A stretch of 64,000 bases of DNA from Taxillus chinensis (GCA_023512835.1 CM042091.1:50185158-50249157); one strand, 5' to 3'. Counted from the first letter of the stretch, positions 34,861 through 46,707 are shown. A program made the numbers and translations. Notes: generated by a model not told the origin, from the letters alone.

Positions 34861-36595
34861 TGTAAGGACCCGTACCTTGAGTTAGTTAGTTTTGCCTCCT
34901 GAGTAGAGTTTTTCTAGATTTTGACCTAGTAAATGGACTCCAATGAATTCACGTGCAAAAGGAAAGATGCTTAGAATGGTGTCCTCTATCTACCACGAAG
35001 TTTCAGGCCAAATGGACATGTATGTGAGGTGCACGTGATATGGGTCCAATTCACGTGCAAGTGTAATTGTCTTCTAAATGATGCAAGGAGGCTAGGGGTG
35101 AAGTTTGAGAGCATTTGGAGTGCATATGGAGTTGCACGTGAATTGGGGAATTCACGTGCGAATTGGCGTGCAGGCATATTTTTGCATGGTTCCCTTGGTT
35201 TTGACATTCTAAGGAACTTTCTCCAAAGGACCATGTTGAAATTCTGAGTATTTTGGCCTATAGGGGTGCGAAAAGGTGCTAACTTGTGTGATCAAAACTA
35301 CGTCGTTTTGATGCTGGGATTCACTTAATCAAAACTACGTCGTTTTGATGTTGTGTTGTCTATATAAGGAGGAGAAGCCCTCTGTTTTAGGTTTAGGGTT
35401 CTCTTCACTGCTCGCGGCCGTCGTAGAGAGAGAGAGAGCTAGAGAGAAGGAAGGGGAGTTCGTTGGTTGCTGCCAGAGCATCTCGCGTGGGGAGGACGGC
35501 GTTCGGCTTGGGATCAGACCGTTGCTGTGTTGTTGCGTTTTCCTTGAGGTAGGGATTCTGTTCTTCCTAAGTCCTCCTCTGTCCTAGGGTCCTAGGGCAG
35601 AATATGAGTTATATCTGTTATATTATTTATATGTAAATTCATATAGGTGTGACCTCCTGTATGAATGTTGGCCTTCAATGGCGTTTTGGTGTGATTTCGA
35701 GATTGGGTGGTTGGTGCATGTTAAGTGTTTGATAAAATGCCGGTGTGGATATGCCCGTATGAATATGCCTGTGTGTATGCTCGAACGTGTTTGAAATAAT
35801 GCCTGTAAGGCTATGCATATTATGTGTTTGGAATAATAGGTGTGTGGCTGGGTTTGTAAGCTTGTGAATATATGTATGCTAAGTGTTCGACGTTATTTCC
35901 GTGTGACTAAGCATATTAAGTGTTTGATGTTATGCCTGTATGGCCTTATGTGCTGCGTGTTTGCTTGTACACCCAGTGGGTGTGGAAGCCCTGGGACCGT
36001 TTTGTGGAACCCGGTGGTTGTGGAAGCCCGGGACTGTTTTGTGGAACCCGGTGGGTGTGGAAGCCCGGGACTGTTCTTGGGACCCGGTGGCGTGTGGAAG
36101 CCCGGGAGTGTTTATGTACCAGCCTGTGTATGATTATATTTGTTGCTATAGCCTGTAATTACATCCTGGTGGAAAGATTGTATCACGACACGGCACTTGT
36201 ACACAAGGCATGTAGATGTTAGGTGCATGGGATGGGTTGGGGAGACATGATCCCTACGAGCCGTGGTTGCTCACCCCTCCTACCATGTTGTTTTCTTTAC
36301 AGGAACCTACAGGCGTTAGGTGGGACTCCAAGGTGGAAGGCCTTATTTGCTTTCTTGTTTATGTTATTTTTATGGGAACCGATGTAACCCCAATGGGGAT
36401 GGATTGAAAAGAGGACCTTGTAATAAAGACTGATTTGGTTTGTCGAACGCTTTGATGGACTTTATTTTTCTTGAATGTGTTGTGAATGTTTAAAATGTTA
36501 AATTCTTGATTTGTATCCTAACCCCTTTGCCCTCCGTGTGGGTAAAAGGGGAGTCACGCACCGGTTTCCTCGGGTTGGAAATCCGGGGCGTGACA
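34861..36595 (+). repeat. 5' LTR of the chromovirus
   Basis: U3 holds several CACGTG boxes (about 34949-35158), two 22-bp palindromes (35291-35312 and 35328-35349) and a TATA box (TATATAAGGA, 35361-35370). GTTTTAGGTTTAGGGTTCTC, a telo-box-like motif, follows at about 35386-35405, near the expected transcription start. Further on are AG repeats, degenerate tandem units of about 60 bp (35700-35945) and four tandem units of about 37 bp (CCCGGTGGGTGTGGAAGC type, 35970-36110). Confidence 0.92.
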
Positions 36596-36598
36596 ATA

Positions 36599-36609
36599 TG
36601 GTATCGAGC
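36599..36609 (+). promoter_or_regulatory. Primer-binding site of the chromovirus
   Basis: TGGTATCGAGC lies three bases after the 5' LTR. It resembles the initiator-Met tRNA complement TGGTATCAGAGC with one base missing. The untranslated leader runs from here to the gag ATG at 37026. Confidence 0.8.
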
Positions 36610-37025
36610 ATGGTCTAGTTGGCCTAGGGTAGTGGGCGGACTTGGTTATCTTGAGTCCTTTGGAGGAGCCTGGAGGGACATGCCTGATCAACATGGTCCT
36701 CTTTGAGCCTCCAAGGTGTACTTGGGGTAGTCCAGTCTTGTGGTAGGATTTGCATGCATTGGCATTAGGGCACTAGTTGCATTTGTTGTCATGTGTGAAG
36801 GATGTGCATAACATGATTATGTGTGAACCGTGCAACTCGAATATTCTTGGAATGCCTTGGGTATGACTACAATGTGGATATGTCCTGTGTGCAATATTGT
36901 TAATGCAATGGTTAAGATATGTGTAATGCCATGTACGGCTTGACTTGATAATGGGGTAAAGGTAGTCAACTTGTTAGTAGTCAAACGCGTTCTGACGTTT
37001 GTGCATCTTACTTCATGTAGTAAGA

Positions 37026-38330
37026 ATGCCACCGAGGAGAGTGACACGTGCGTCCGGGGCAGTGGCTGATGAGTCATCTGCCCATGAGGGTCCGGGTGCG
37101 GGACCATCCGTTGGAGGGCATGCGTTGCTACTGGCACAGCTACAAGAAGGCATCCGGCTAGAGGTACGAGAGCTACGGGAGGGACTCCGGCAAGACGTTC
37201 GGGAGGAGGTGCGCCGTGAGATGGCAAAGACACAGCGGGTGGTGCCACCACCACCACCACCAGTGGGAGAGCCGCCTCGTGAGCGTGAGAGTTCGCCGGG
37301 TGGTGTACCGACCCGTGCGAGAGGATGACGTGGTGACACGGTTCCGAAAGGAACAACCTCCGCGATTTAAGGGGGGGAAGACCCTGTGGTAGGCCGAGCG
37401 ATGGTTGAGGCAGATTGAGCATGTGTTCTCCTTTCTCCTGCCCAGGGAGGAGGATAAGGTGCGACCGGCAATTCGGCGGCTAGAGGGGGACGCTTTGGAG
37501 TGGTGGACGAGTGTTGCGGGGAGCCGTGCGGTGCAACTCATGTTTTGGGAGGAGTTCTTGCAACTCTTCCAAGATGAGTTCTTCCCGGAATCGGTGAGAT
37601 GGCGAGAAGAGGGAAGAATTTGGCAGCTGAAGCAGGGATCCAAGACGGTACCTGAATATGAGCGGGAGTTTCGGAGATTGAGTAGGTTTGCTCCTGAGAC
37701 CGTGGTAAGGGAGGACCTGAAGGCCCACAAGTTCACCTTGGGTCTCAGGCCAGCCCTTAGGGAGAGGGTGGCGATTCTACGCTTGAGGACCTATGCCGAG
37801 GCCGTGGAGACGGCCCGTATAGCCGAGACAGAACCGGATGATGGGAGGCAGGCCCATCAAGGGCGCCGTTGCGAGTGGGCCTGATCGAGATGCAGGGTCC
37901 AAGAGGCTCAAGACGGAGGAGAGGGATAGCAGTTCTTTTCGCGATCGGGGTCGGACATTGGTGAACCCAGGGAGGTCTAGCTTTGGCGGTGGCGGCATGG
38001 GCGGTCCAGCAGGGGGTCTCCCCGGCGGTTGTTACCGCTGTGGGGAGCAAGGCCACTTGAGAAAGGAGTGTCCAAAGAAGGACCGGAAATGCCATAGATG
38101 TGGACGAGAGGGCCATCTCGAGCCGGGTTTGCCTGGAGTGGCAACAGGGGAGTTGGAGGCATGACATCCAAGACAAGGAGTGATGCCGGTTTTCGTGCAC
38201 CAGCCAGAGAGACCAGCTCGTCGGTGGCCGGCTAGTCGAGCGCAGATCGAATCGGACCCGACCTCAAGGGAGGCCGGGAGCGGCAGCAGATCGAAGCTGG
38301 AGGCAACCTTGGCGGGAAGCGCCCGGTGAG
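37026..38330 (+). pseudogene. Chromovirus gag
   Basis: The ATG at 37026 opens MPPRRVTRASGAVADE. The Gag domain is in another frame at 37405-37884 (RRLEGDALEWWTSVAG, EEFLQLFQDEFFPES, LKQGSKTVPEYEREF). A zinc-knuckle region at about 38030-38130 has one perfect CX2CX4HX4C (CYRCGEQGHLRKEC) and a second unit (CHRCGREGHLEPG) that lacks its last Cys. A TAG at about 37390 and frameshifts near 37325, 37870 and 38165 break it. Gag would package the element RNA. Confidence 0.92.
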
Positions 38331-38842
38331 TGAGCCGACCAGCGGCACGGGCCAAGGGAGGGTGTTTCCGGCTGGAGGCGACGTACCCGGAGGAGGGCCG
38401 AGCTACCAACCCCACCACCGAGGGTGGAGCAGGACCATCGGTGGTTAGAGGTACCCTCTTGATCTCCCGTACCTTAGCTTTCGTACTTTTCGATACGGGT
38501 GCATCATGTTCGTTTGTTGCCGAGCTTGTAATAGACGGCTTGGGGTTAGCTTGTGTGGAGGCCGCAAGGCCCCTAGTTGTGGAGTCTCCGGAGTAGGAGG
38601 CATGATTGAGGTACGGCGAGTGTGTCGTGATCGTGTGTTAACCATAGGCGAGGTGGAGCCGAGTTTTGACTTACATGTGATGCCTTTGAGGACGTTCGAC
38701 CTGATCTTGGGTATGGATTGGCTTTTGGCTTTCCAGGCCAAGATAGATTGTTATCGGCGGCGTGTGACCTTCGTGACACTCTCGGGGACCTCTTGCACCC
38801 CTGCAGGGGGAGTGGGATTGTGAGGCGAGTCGGGCCGGGCCG
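38331..38842 (+). pseudogene. Chromovirus aspartic protease
   Basis: LFDTGASCSFVAE (about 38484-38525) is the active-site motif. After a frameshift near 38590 comes FDLILGMDWLLAFQAKIDC, the conserved C-terminal flap and core strand of chromoviral proteases. The protein is split by the shift. Confidence 0.9.
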
Positions 38843-39625
38843 GTGTTGGACCGGTGGGGTGCCATTACCCACAGGTTAGCAGCCCTGACCTTTGCCGAGG
38901 AGGGTAAGGTAGAAAAGAGGGTGTGGCCCGTTGTTGTGGACCAATTTCGGGATGTTTTTCCTGAGCGGTTGAGGAGTTTGCCACCTAAGAGGAGTGTGGA
39001 GTTCACCATTGAGTTGGTGCCGGGGACGGGTCCGATTTCCCAAGTAGCGTATCGTATGGGGCCAGCCCGAGCTGAGGGAGCTTCAGAGGCAAATCGAGGA
39101 GTTGGTGGGTCAAGGGTATATCGGACCAAGTACCTCACCTTGGGGTGCTCCGGTGCTCTTTGCTAAGAAGGCCGATGGCACGCTTCGTCTCTGCATCGAC
39201 TACAGGAAGTCGAATTCGGTGATTGTGAAGAACAAGTACCCGTTGCCTCGGATAGATGACCTGTTTGACCAATTGAGTGGGGCCCAGTGGTTTTCCAAGA
39301 TAGATTTACGGTCGGGGTATCACCAGCTCCGGGGTTAGGGAGGAGGACATCCCTAAGACGGCTTTTCGGTGCAGGTATGGGCATTATGAGTGGGTAGTGA
39401 TGCCTTTCGGGCTCACTAATGCGCCAGCAGTATTCATGCATTTGATGAACCAAGTCTTTACCCCATACTTAGACTCGTTCGTGGTGGTGTTTATCGACGA
39501 TATCTTGGTGTATTCCAAGACCGAGAAGGAACATGTGGAGCACTTGGCAACAGTGTTGCAAACCTTGAGGGACCAGCAGCTGTTTGCTAAGTTTAGCAAG
39601 TGTGAGTTTTGGCTGCAGGAGGTTC
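38843..39625 (+). pseudogene. Chromovirus reverse transcriptase
   Basis: Motifs in order: KRSVEFTIELVPGTGPIS, then in a second frame [20 protein letters not shown] and [13 protein letters not shown], then in a third [17 protein letters not shown] and the active site [10 protein letters not shown]. Frame changes lie near 39050-39100 and at 39338, where a stop follows the HQLRG segment. Confidence 0.93.
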
Positions 39626-40300
39626 ACTTTCTTGGCCATGTGGTGTCAGTGAGGGAGTTAGGGTGGACCCAGCCAAGATTGAGGCCGTGGCATCGTGGGC
39701 GAGGCCAACCAACGTTTTTGAGATCCGTAGTTTTCTTGGCTTGGTGGGGTACTATCGTCGTTTTGTAGAGGGGTTCTCCCGTTTGGCGGCTCCTATGACA
39801 GCGTTGACTCGGAAGGGCGTGAGGTTTGATTGGACTGACAAGTGCCAGCAGGCGTTTGAGACTCTCAAAACCCGTTTGACTACTGCACCTGTGTTGAGGT
39901 TGCCTAGGGAGGATATTCCATATGAGGTGTATTGTGATGCGTCCAGGGTTGGTTTGGGGTGTGTGCTTATGCAGGAGCACGGTGTGGTAGCTTATGGGTC
40001 GAGGCATTGAAGCCTCATGAGCAGAATTATCCTACTCATGACCTTGAGTTAGCGGCTGTCATCTTCGCCCTGAAGAGTTGGCAGCACTACCTCTTGGGGG
40101 GGAAAAGTTTGTGGTGTTCTCGGATCACAAGAGCCTTCAGTACATCTTTACTCGAAGGACTTGAATTTGAGGCAAAGGAGATGGGTGGAGTATTTGCAGA
40201 CTTTTGATTTTACTCTTGCCTATACCCCGGGCAAGGGTAATGTTGTGGCCGATGCGTTGAGCGAAAGGGGAAAGCCGAGGTGGCCGTGAGAGAGTGGAAG
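39609..40300 (+). pseudogene. Chromovirus RT connection and RNase H
   Basis: The connection segment has [20 protein letters not shown] and [17 protein letters not shown]. RNase H follows with [15 protein letters not shown] and, in another frame, [20 protein letters not shown], then broken remnants. Shifts lie near 40005 and 40110. Confidence 0.9.
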
Positions 40301-40489
40301 GCGATGGAGCGGTTGGCAATGTTGCAGCTGCAGCCCGTTGTTCGTGATGGTGGGACAGTCCTGAGTCCTTTGGTGGTGGTGCTTGAGTTGTACCGGCGCG
40401 TCCGGGAGGAACACTGGGTGACATAAAGTGTGAGGTTCTCCGTGCCCGTATTGAGGCCGGGGAGCTATCTGGGGACTGGACGAGAGGGT

Positions 40490-41800
40490 CCTGAGCATGA
40501 GTTGTCATTTCGGGGATGAGGTCCTGAGGGAGTTTCACCGGTCTAGAGTTCTTTGTGCATCCAGGGGGTACGAAGATGTACCATGCGCTTCGGGGACATT
40601 TTTGGTGGCCAGGGATGAAACGCGATGTAGCTGCCTTTGTTTCGCGGTGCCTCACGTGTCGGCAGGTGAAGGCCGAGCATCGGCGGCCGGCGGGCATGTT
40701 ACGGCCCTTGCCCATAGCGGAGTGGAAGTGGGACCATATAGCGATGGATTTTGTGACCGGTCTTCCACCCACAACCGGGAGGAAGGATATGATTTGGGTG
40801 ATTGTGGATCGACTCACAAAGTCGGCCCATTTCCTTGCTTGTTCGCGAGCGGGACTCGTTGGGACCTTGAGTCGGCCGTACATGAACGAGATTGTGAGAC
40901 CGCATGGCGTACCATCATCGGTTGTCTCAGGACCGGGATTCAAGGTTCACTTCCCGTTTCTGGGGCAGGTTTGCAGGAGGCTATGGGGACCAAGCTTCAC
41001 TTGAGTACAGCCTTTCACCCTGAGACCGACGGCCGACGAGAGAGGACGAATCGGACTTTGGAGGACATGTTGAGGGCTTGTGTGCTAGATTTTGGGGGTT
41101 CGTGGGCAACTCACCTTCCTTTGGTGGAGTTTGCCTACAACAACGCTTATCAGGCATCCATTGGGATGGCTCCTTTTCAGGCGTTGTACGGACGGCCGTG
41201 TCGGTCACCTTTGTGTTGGACCGAGGTGGGGGGAGACAGCTCTCTTGGGGCCACGGTTGGTTCAAGAGGCTACCGAGAAAGTCAAGTTGATCCGTCGGCG
41301 TTTGTTGTCGGCTCGAGTCGGCGAAATCTTATGCGGATCAGCGGCGGCGCCCTTTGGAGTTTTCTGTTGGTGATCATGTGTTCCTTCGTGTCTCTCCACG
41401 ACGTGGTCATCGACGGTTTGGGCGGGGTTCCAAGCTATCTCCGCGGTTTATCGGTCCTTTTGAGATTCTGGATCGTGTAGGGCCTGTGGCCTACCGGTTA
41501 GCGTTACCACCGCGGCTGAGTCGAGTGCACAACGTGTTTCACGTGTCCCAGTTGCGAAAGTATCACCCTGACCCCACTCATGTGATTGATTGGGGGACGT
41601 TAGACATTGAGGATGACATGTCCGTCGTTGAGGCCCCTATCCGTATTCTAGATCGGCGAGAGAAGCTTTTGCGTGGTCGTGCTTATTCCTTTGGTTCGCG
41701 TGCTTTGTGGCAGCACCGTGGCACTGAGGAGGAGACATGGGAACGTGAGTCCGTGATGCGTGAGCAGTACCCAGACTTGTTCGAGGACGAACAATCTTAA
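40490..41800 (+). pseudogene. Chromovirus integrase with chromodomain-like C-terminus
   Basis: The zinc region at 40555-40700 reads [19 protein letters not shown] and [11 protein letters not shown]. The core has [13 protein letters not shown] (first Asp) and [10 protein letters not shown], with further core motifs in other frames ([19 protein letters not shown], with the Glu). The C-terminal segment (41354-41800) has [38 protein letters not shown], then ILDRREKLLRGRA and EETWERESVMREQYPDLF. The last part is the usual remnant of the chromodomain that directs insertion to certain chromatin. The stop is at 41798-41800. Shifts occur near 40950, 41010, 41230 and 41350. Confidence 0.92.
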
Positions 41801-42127
41801 GCGTGGGAGGTGGCTGTTGGCCAAGGGTGTGATGTGTTTTGTGTTTTCTTGTATTAGTTGTGTACGATTTGGTGTATTTGTCTTTCAAAGACATGTGTTC
41901 TTATTTGTGATGTGCCTTGAGATGTGTATTCGTGCCATGTGGACATGTGTTAGGTGCATTATTGTGGTTATGGATTATGGTGGTACTTGTTATGTCTTTG
42001 TTGTCTTGTGTGTGGTGTATGACCCATTTGGGTGTTGTGGCTCGCCGTGTGGCAAATGGGTAGCTTGAGTTTGTTTTCCTCTTATGTCATTTCTTTTCGA
42101 GGACGAAAAGTCTTAAGGGGGAGAGGA
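41801..42127 (+). promoter_or_regulatory. Chromovirus 3' tail with polypurine tract
   Basis: A non-coding tail of 327 bases ends in the purine run AAGGGGGAGAGGA (42115-42127) directly before the LTR. A motif TTCGAGGACGAA, four bases, CTTAAG and a G-rich run occurs twice: at the end of pol (about 41779-41812) and at the polypurine tract (about 42096-42124). Confidence 0.85.
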
Positions 42128-43867
42128 TGTAAGGACCCGTACCTTGAGTTAGTTAGTTTTGCCTCCTGAGTAGAGTTTTTCTAGATTTTGACCTAGTAAA
42201 TGGACTCCAATGAATTCACGTGCAAAAGGAAAGATGCTTAGAATGGTGTCCTCTATCTACCACAGAAGTTTCAGGCCAAATGGACATGTATGTGAGGTGC
42301 ACGTGATATGGGTCCAATTCACGTGCAAGTGTAATTGTCTTCTAAATGATGCAAGGAGGCTAGGGGTGAAGTTTGAGAGCATTTGGAGTTCATATGGAGT
42401 TGCACGTGAATTGGGGAATTCACGTGCGAATTGGCGTGCAGGCATATTTTTGCATGGTTCCCTTGGTTTTGACATTCTAAGGAACTTTCTCCAAAGGACC
42501 ATGTTGAAATTCTGAGTATTTTGGCCTATAGGGGTGCGAAAAGGTGCTAACTTGTGTGATCAAAACTACGTCGTTTTGATGCTTGGGATTCACTTAATCA
42601 AAACTACGTCGTTTTGATGTTGTGTTGTCTATATAAGGAGGAGAAGCCCTCTGTTTTAGGTTTAGGGTTCTCTTCATTTGCTGCGCGGCCGTCGTAGAGA
42701 GAGAGAGAGCTAGAGAGAAGGAAGGGGAGTTCGTTGGTTGCCGCGAGCATCTCGCGTGGGGAGGACGGCGTTCGGCTTGGGATCGGACCGTTCTTGTGTT
42801 GTTGCGTTTTCCTTGAGGTAGGGATTCCGTTCTTCCTAAGTCCTCCTCTGTCTTAGGGTCCTAGGGCGGAATATGAGTTATATCTCGTTATATTATTTAT
42901 ATGTAAATTCATATAGGTGTGACCTCCTATATGAATGTTGGTCTTCAATGGCGTTTTGGTGTGATTTCGAGATTGGGTGGTTGGTGCATGTTAAGTGTTT
43001 GATAAAATGCCGGTGTGGATATGCCTGTATGAATATGCCTGTGTGTATGCTCGAACGTGTTTGAAATAATGCCTGGTAAGGCTATGCATATTATGTGTTT
43101 GGAATAATAGCGTGTGTGGCTGGGTTTGTAAGCTTGTGAATATATGCATGCTAAGTGTTCGACGTTATTTCCGTGTGACTAAGCATATTAAGTGTTTGAT
43201 GTTATGCCTGTATGGCCTTATGTCTTGCATGTTTGCTTGTACACCCGGTGGCGGTGGAAGCCCGGGACCGTTTTGTGGAACCCGGTGGTGTGGAAGCTCG
43301 GGACTGTTTTGTGGAACCCGGTGGGTGTGGAAGCCCGGGACCGTTCTTGGGACCCGGTGGCCGTGGAAGCCCGGGAGTGTTTATGTACCAGCCTGTGTAT
43401 GATTATATTTGCGTTGCTATAGCCTGTAATTACATCTGGTGGAAAGATTGTATCACGACACAAGCACTTGTACACAAGGCATGTAGATGTTAGGTGCATG
43501 GGATGGGTTGGGGAGACATGATCCCTCCGAGCCGTGTGGTTGCTCACCCCTCCTACCATGTTGTTTTCTTTACAGGAACCTACAGGCGTTAGGTGGGACT
43601 CCAAGGTGGAAGGCCTTATTTGCTTTCTTGTTTATGTTATTTTTATGGGAACCGATGTAACCCCAATGGGGATGGATTGAAAAGAGGACCTTGTAATAAA
43701 GATCGATTTGGTTTGTGGACTGCTTTGATGGACTTTATTTTTCTTGAATGTGTTGTGAATGTTTAAAATGTTAAATTCTTGATTTGTATCCTAACCCCTT
43801 TGCCCTCCGTGTGGGTAAAAGGGGAGTCACGTACCGGTTTCCTCGGGTTAGAAATCCGGGCGTGACA
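42128..43867 (+). repeat. 3' LTR of the chromovirus
   Basis: It matches 34861-36595 with few differences, including the two palindromes (42559-42580 and 42597-42618), the TATA box and the tandem units at about 43235-43375. The right edge abuts CATCG at 43868-43872. Confidence 0.92.
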
Positions 43868-43872
43868 CATCG

Positions 43873-44563
43873 GGACACCACGAGCTGATAACCTTAAATA
43901 CGGTTAAGTTGAAGCAACATCTTCTTGGTCCGGTGTAATTTTCCTTACTCCGTAGCTAATGAAGCTCAGAACCTTACTCCGTGTCAGTGGTTGCTTACTC
44001 TGTATCTATTTGATGCTGGAATCCTTAGTCTGTGTCAGCGCTTCCTTATTCTGTATCAGCACTTCCTTACTCCGCATGTAAGTTCCTTACTCCGTATGTA
44101 AGTTCCTTACTTCATGTGAGTCTAAAGGATCGGATGGCTTACTCCGTACTAGCACATCCTTACTCCGCATGAGTGAGTGGTCTGGATTCCTTACTCCGCA
44201 TCTAAGTTCCTTACTCCGTGCGAATAAAGACTCGGGTCCTTATTCCGCATCAGTACTTTCTTACTCCGTATGTATGAAAGACTCAGATGCCTTACTCCGT
44301 GTCTTCTTTACTTTAGTTCATTTGAGTGGAAGACTTAACTTTTTAGCTCCGTGTTGACTCTTTTACTCCGTGCGACCTTGTAAACCAAGATTCTTACTCT
44401 TGTCCGGATCAGGATTATGTATCCTGTCCTTAGCTTTGCTCTCACGAGTGTATCTCCGGATTAATAACATATCTTCTGCAATGATCAAAGAAACACAAAA
44501 GATCTCAAATCAAATTACATAGGGCTTTATCAGCATTATCCAAATTCTGGGCTTGATCCAACA
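43873..44563 (-). repeat. 5' LTR of Copia A, piece 3 (5' edge)
   Basis: It resumes the LTR after the chromovirus and ends in CCAACA at 44563. It carries the CCTTACTCCGT-rich array seen in the 3' LTR at 60-500. The three pieces together total about 1235 bp, close to the 1244-bp LTR of Copia B. Confidence 0.9.
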
Positions 44564-46668
44564 AGAACCCTTTTTGATAATCTAATTTTTATTGATAGAA
44601 AAGTGATTACATAACCAATCATCAGACAGACTCCAACATTCATAATGATAGTGACTTATTTCACGACAAATCAAACAGACACTATGATGAGGAGTTACAA
44701 TGGGGAAAACAGGTTTCTTAGGTTTTACAGGTTTCCTACACTATTTCCTATGGCCTAATCCTTTGTGAACGGGTGACGGGCTCTTGGCCTTAGAAGCGTC
44801 AGCCTTTGCCTTTCCTTTCTTTCTGGGTGCTACAGTTTCGACTTTAACTGCAGCAACCTTCCCTTCACCTTTTAGTACGGGTGCTACTACTTCGGGACTA
44901 GTAGTCACAACCTGACTTTCACAGTCGTAGACTATGGTGCCACCTGAAAAAAAACCATCCAACGGTTTAGATGTACTAACAGGATACAAGTTGGTTAGTT
45001 TTGGAATGAAGTCTGGAGGGCACTTAGTAGCTTGTGTATTGGAAGTTGATTCGGAACCTAGGCCAGGTTTGACTCGGATATTGTCAGGATCAGTTCTGAA
45101 AGTAGAAGATATTTCCCTGGATTTTAGCCACTTACGATTTATTTCCTTTTCCTGTTCCAGTTCATTCTCAAGTCTTTTCACAATAACTTTTAGGCCAGTT
45201 AGGTTGATATTTAGTAAATGATTTTTAGCTCTTAGGTCATGATACTAAGCCTCTTTACCCCTGAAGTTAGTTATGTCCTTTTCAAGTCTAGTAACAGCAA
45301 TTTCAAGACGTTTGTTCTGACTTTCCATATCTTTGTACATTTGAGTAATTATTAGTCTCTCATTCTTTTCATGATCACGTTCAGTAATAAGAGATTCTAA
45401 TTTACTCATGAGCTCAAAGATTGAAGGTACCTCAAGTATTCGCCATGAGGCAAACATTCGGTTTAGGAGTTGGCTCATCATCCGAGGATTCCTCCTCTTC
45501 TTCCAAGCTACCGATGTACTTTGTGATGAACGCCTTCCTCTTGTTCTTGCTGTTGTCGAGGTGGAGCGTCAAGGAGTAACCTTGTCACTTTTCTCGGCCG
45601 TCTTAGATTTGGATTTATAATCCTTGGCCCCGGTGACCGAGTTTCCCACAGTTATAGCATTCCCGGGAACTAGACTCCGATCGCTCCTTCTTTCTGGTTG
45701 ATGATGAGGAACCTCTTCTGAATCCTTTTCTACTTTTCTGAAGGAATCGCTCAAAGGATTTGGCCAGAAGAGCTATTTCCTCTTCAGGGTCCGAATCAGA
45801 GTTCTCTAACTCTTCTGTATCATCATCCCGCTGAATACTGGGACACTCTGTAGCTTTGAAGGCTAACCCTTTTTCTTTCTGAGCTATTTTCTCATCTCGG
45901 TCAGTGTATTTGAACCTGACCTCATGAGTCTGTAGCTCTCCGTATATTTCTTCAAGGGCAATAAATGGCCATTTTTTGTCAGCTTGCATCTGGAGCTGCA
46001 TGGAGTAGTAGCAATCCGGCAAGGAGCGGAAAAACTTGTCATTGATTTGAGATTGAGTGTAGTGCCCATTGACAGTTTTTAGCTCTAGAATGAGCTCTAG
46101 AATCTCCGATAGATGCTCTCAAGGGATTCACCATGTTTGTGATTGAAACTCTCAAAGTTCTGTCTAAGAGCACAGATAACATTATGCATTTGGGACTGAC
46201 TTCCCTCATAGAGGATTGTCAGTTTATCCCAGACAGCTTTCGCTGTCGTGCAGCCTTGGACGTCCGTAAAAGCTTCGGAGTCCAAAGACGATGTTACGTA
46301 TGCCAGAGCCTTTTCGCTAGCACACTGCCAGGCTCTTTCATTGTTGGTAAGTTCAACATCCGTCTTTAGTCTTCTAACTCTATGTTCTCCGATAGTCATC
46401 GGAATTGGTATCTCCTGATGAAGACAGGGCCACATGAGATGATCATGGCATACCATGAACATCTTCATGCGAGCTTTCCACTGGGAGAAAAGCTTAGGTG
46501 TGAATTTTGGCGATTTAGTCAGAGTGAAACTCGAACTCCGTTGTGGAGGTGCAGCGCAGCAGGTTGAGGTGGATCAACATTTTCGCTGCTGCTTTGATTA
46601 GGAATGGGCTCTTGAGCTCCTCTGAAGTTGAGGCAGGTGTTGAATAACATGCTGCTTTCTTCGGCCAT
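44564..46668 (-). pseudogene. Copia B gag
   Basis: The ATG is at 46666-46668. The UBN2-type domain is at about 46340-45900 (ERAWQCASEKALAYVTSSLD, ALRQNFESFNHKHGES). A frameshift near 45620 damages the first knuckle (ECYNCGKLGH, last Cys out of frame). The coiled-coil-like segment is at 45480-45120 and the Lys/Ala-rich basic stretch at 44880-44770. A second knuckle at 44636-44677 keeps all four ligands (CLICREISHYHYEC, CX2CX4HX4C). Other breaks lie near 46100, 45490 and 45240. Confidence 0.88.
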
Positions 46669-46707
46669 TAAGAGAGAGAGAAAGAGGCATCTCTACTTTG
46701 AGCAGCT

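Larger units (their letters stand above)
34861..43867 (+). mobile_element. Chromovirus (Gypsy) retrotransposon
   Basis: LTRs of 1735 and 1740 bp (34861-36595 and 42128-43867) start TGTAAGGACC and end GGCGTGACA. The target duplication CATCG flanks both sides (34856-34860 and 43868-43872). The order is primer site, gag with zinc knuckle, protease, RT, RNase H, integrase with a chromodomain-like tail, then polypurine tract. The LTR copies are nearly identical by eye, so insertion is young relative to its Copia host. The coding region nevertheless has many frameshifts. The ending (LDRREKLLRGRA, EETWERES, REQYPDLF) suggests the Tekay/Del group; that assignment is tentative. Confidence 0.93.
1..44563 (-). 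mobile_element. SIRE/Maximus-type Copia retrotransposon (element A), hosting nested insertions
   Basis: The element reads on the minus strand from its 5' LTR (high coordinates) to its 3' LTR (low coordinates). Gene order is gag, protease, integrase, RT, RNase H and then a third ORF, which is the Copia order with the extra ORF typical of SIRE/Maximus. Removing the four inserted elements and one target duplication for each leaves about 12.2 kb in the window, and roughly 0.5 kb of the 3' LTR lies beyond position 1. The primer site matches initiator-Met tRNA. The right-hand target duplication should be AGAAC at 44564-44568; its partner is outside the window. All coding parts carry stops or frameshifts, so the copy is inactive. 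Confidence 0.9.

Noticed and set aside
36817..37736. Long minus-strand ORFs (201 and 187 codons)
   Set aside because: They are antisense to the chromovirus gag, whose Gag motifs are on the plus strand; GC-rich sequence makes open shadows likely.
40137..40943. A minus-strand ORF of 268 codons
   Set aside because: It is the antisense of the chromovirus RNase H/integrase region, where integrase motifs are clear on the plus strand.
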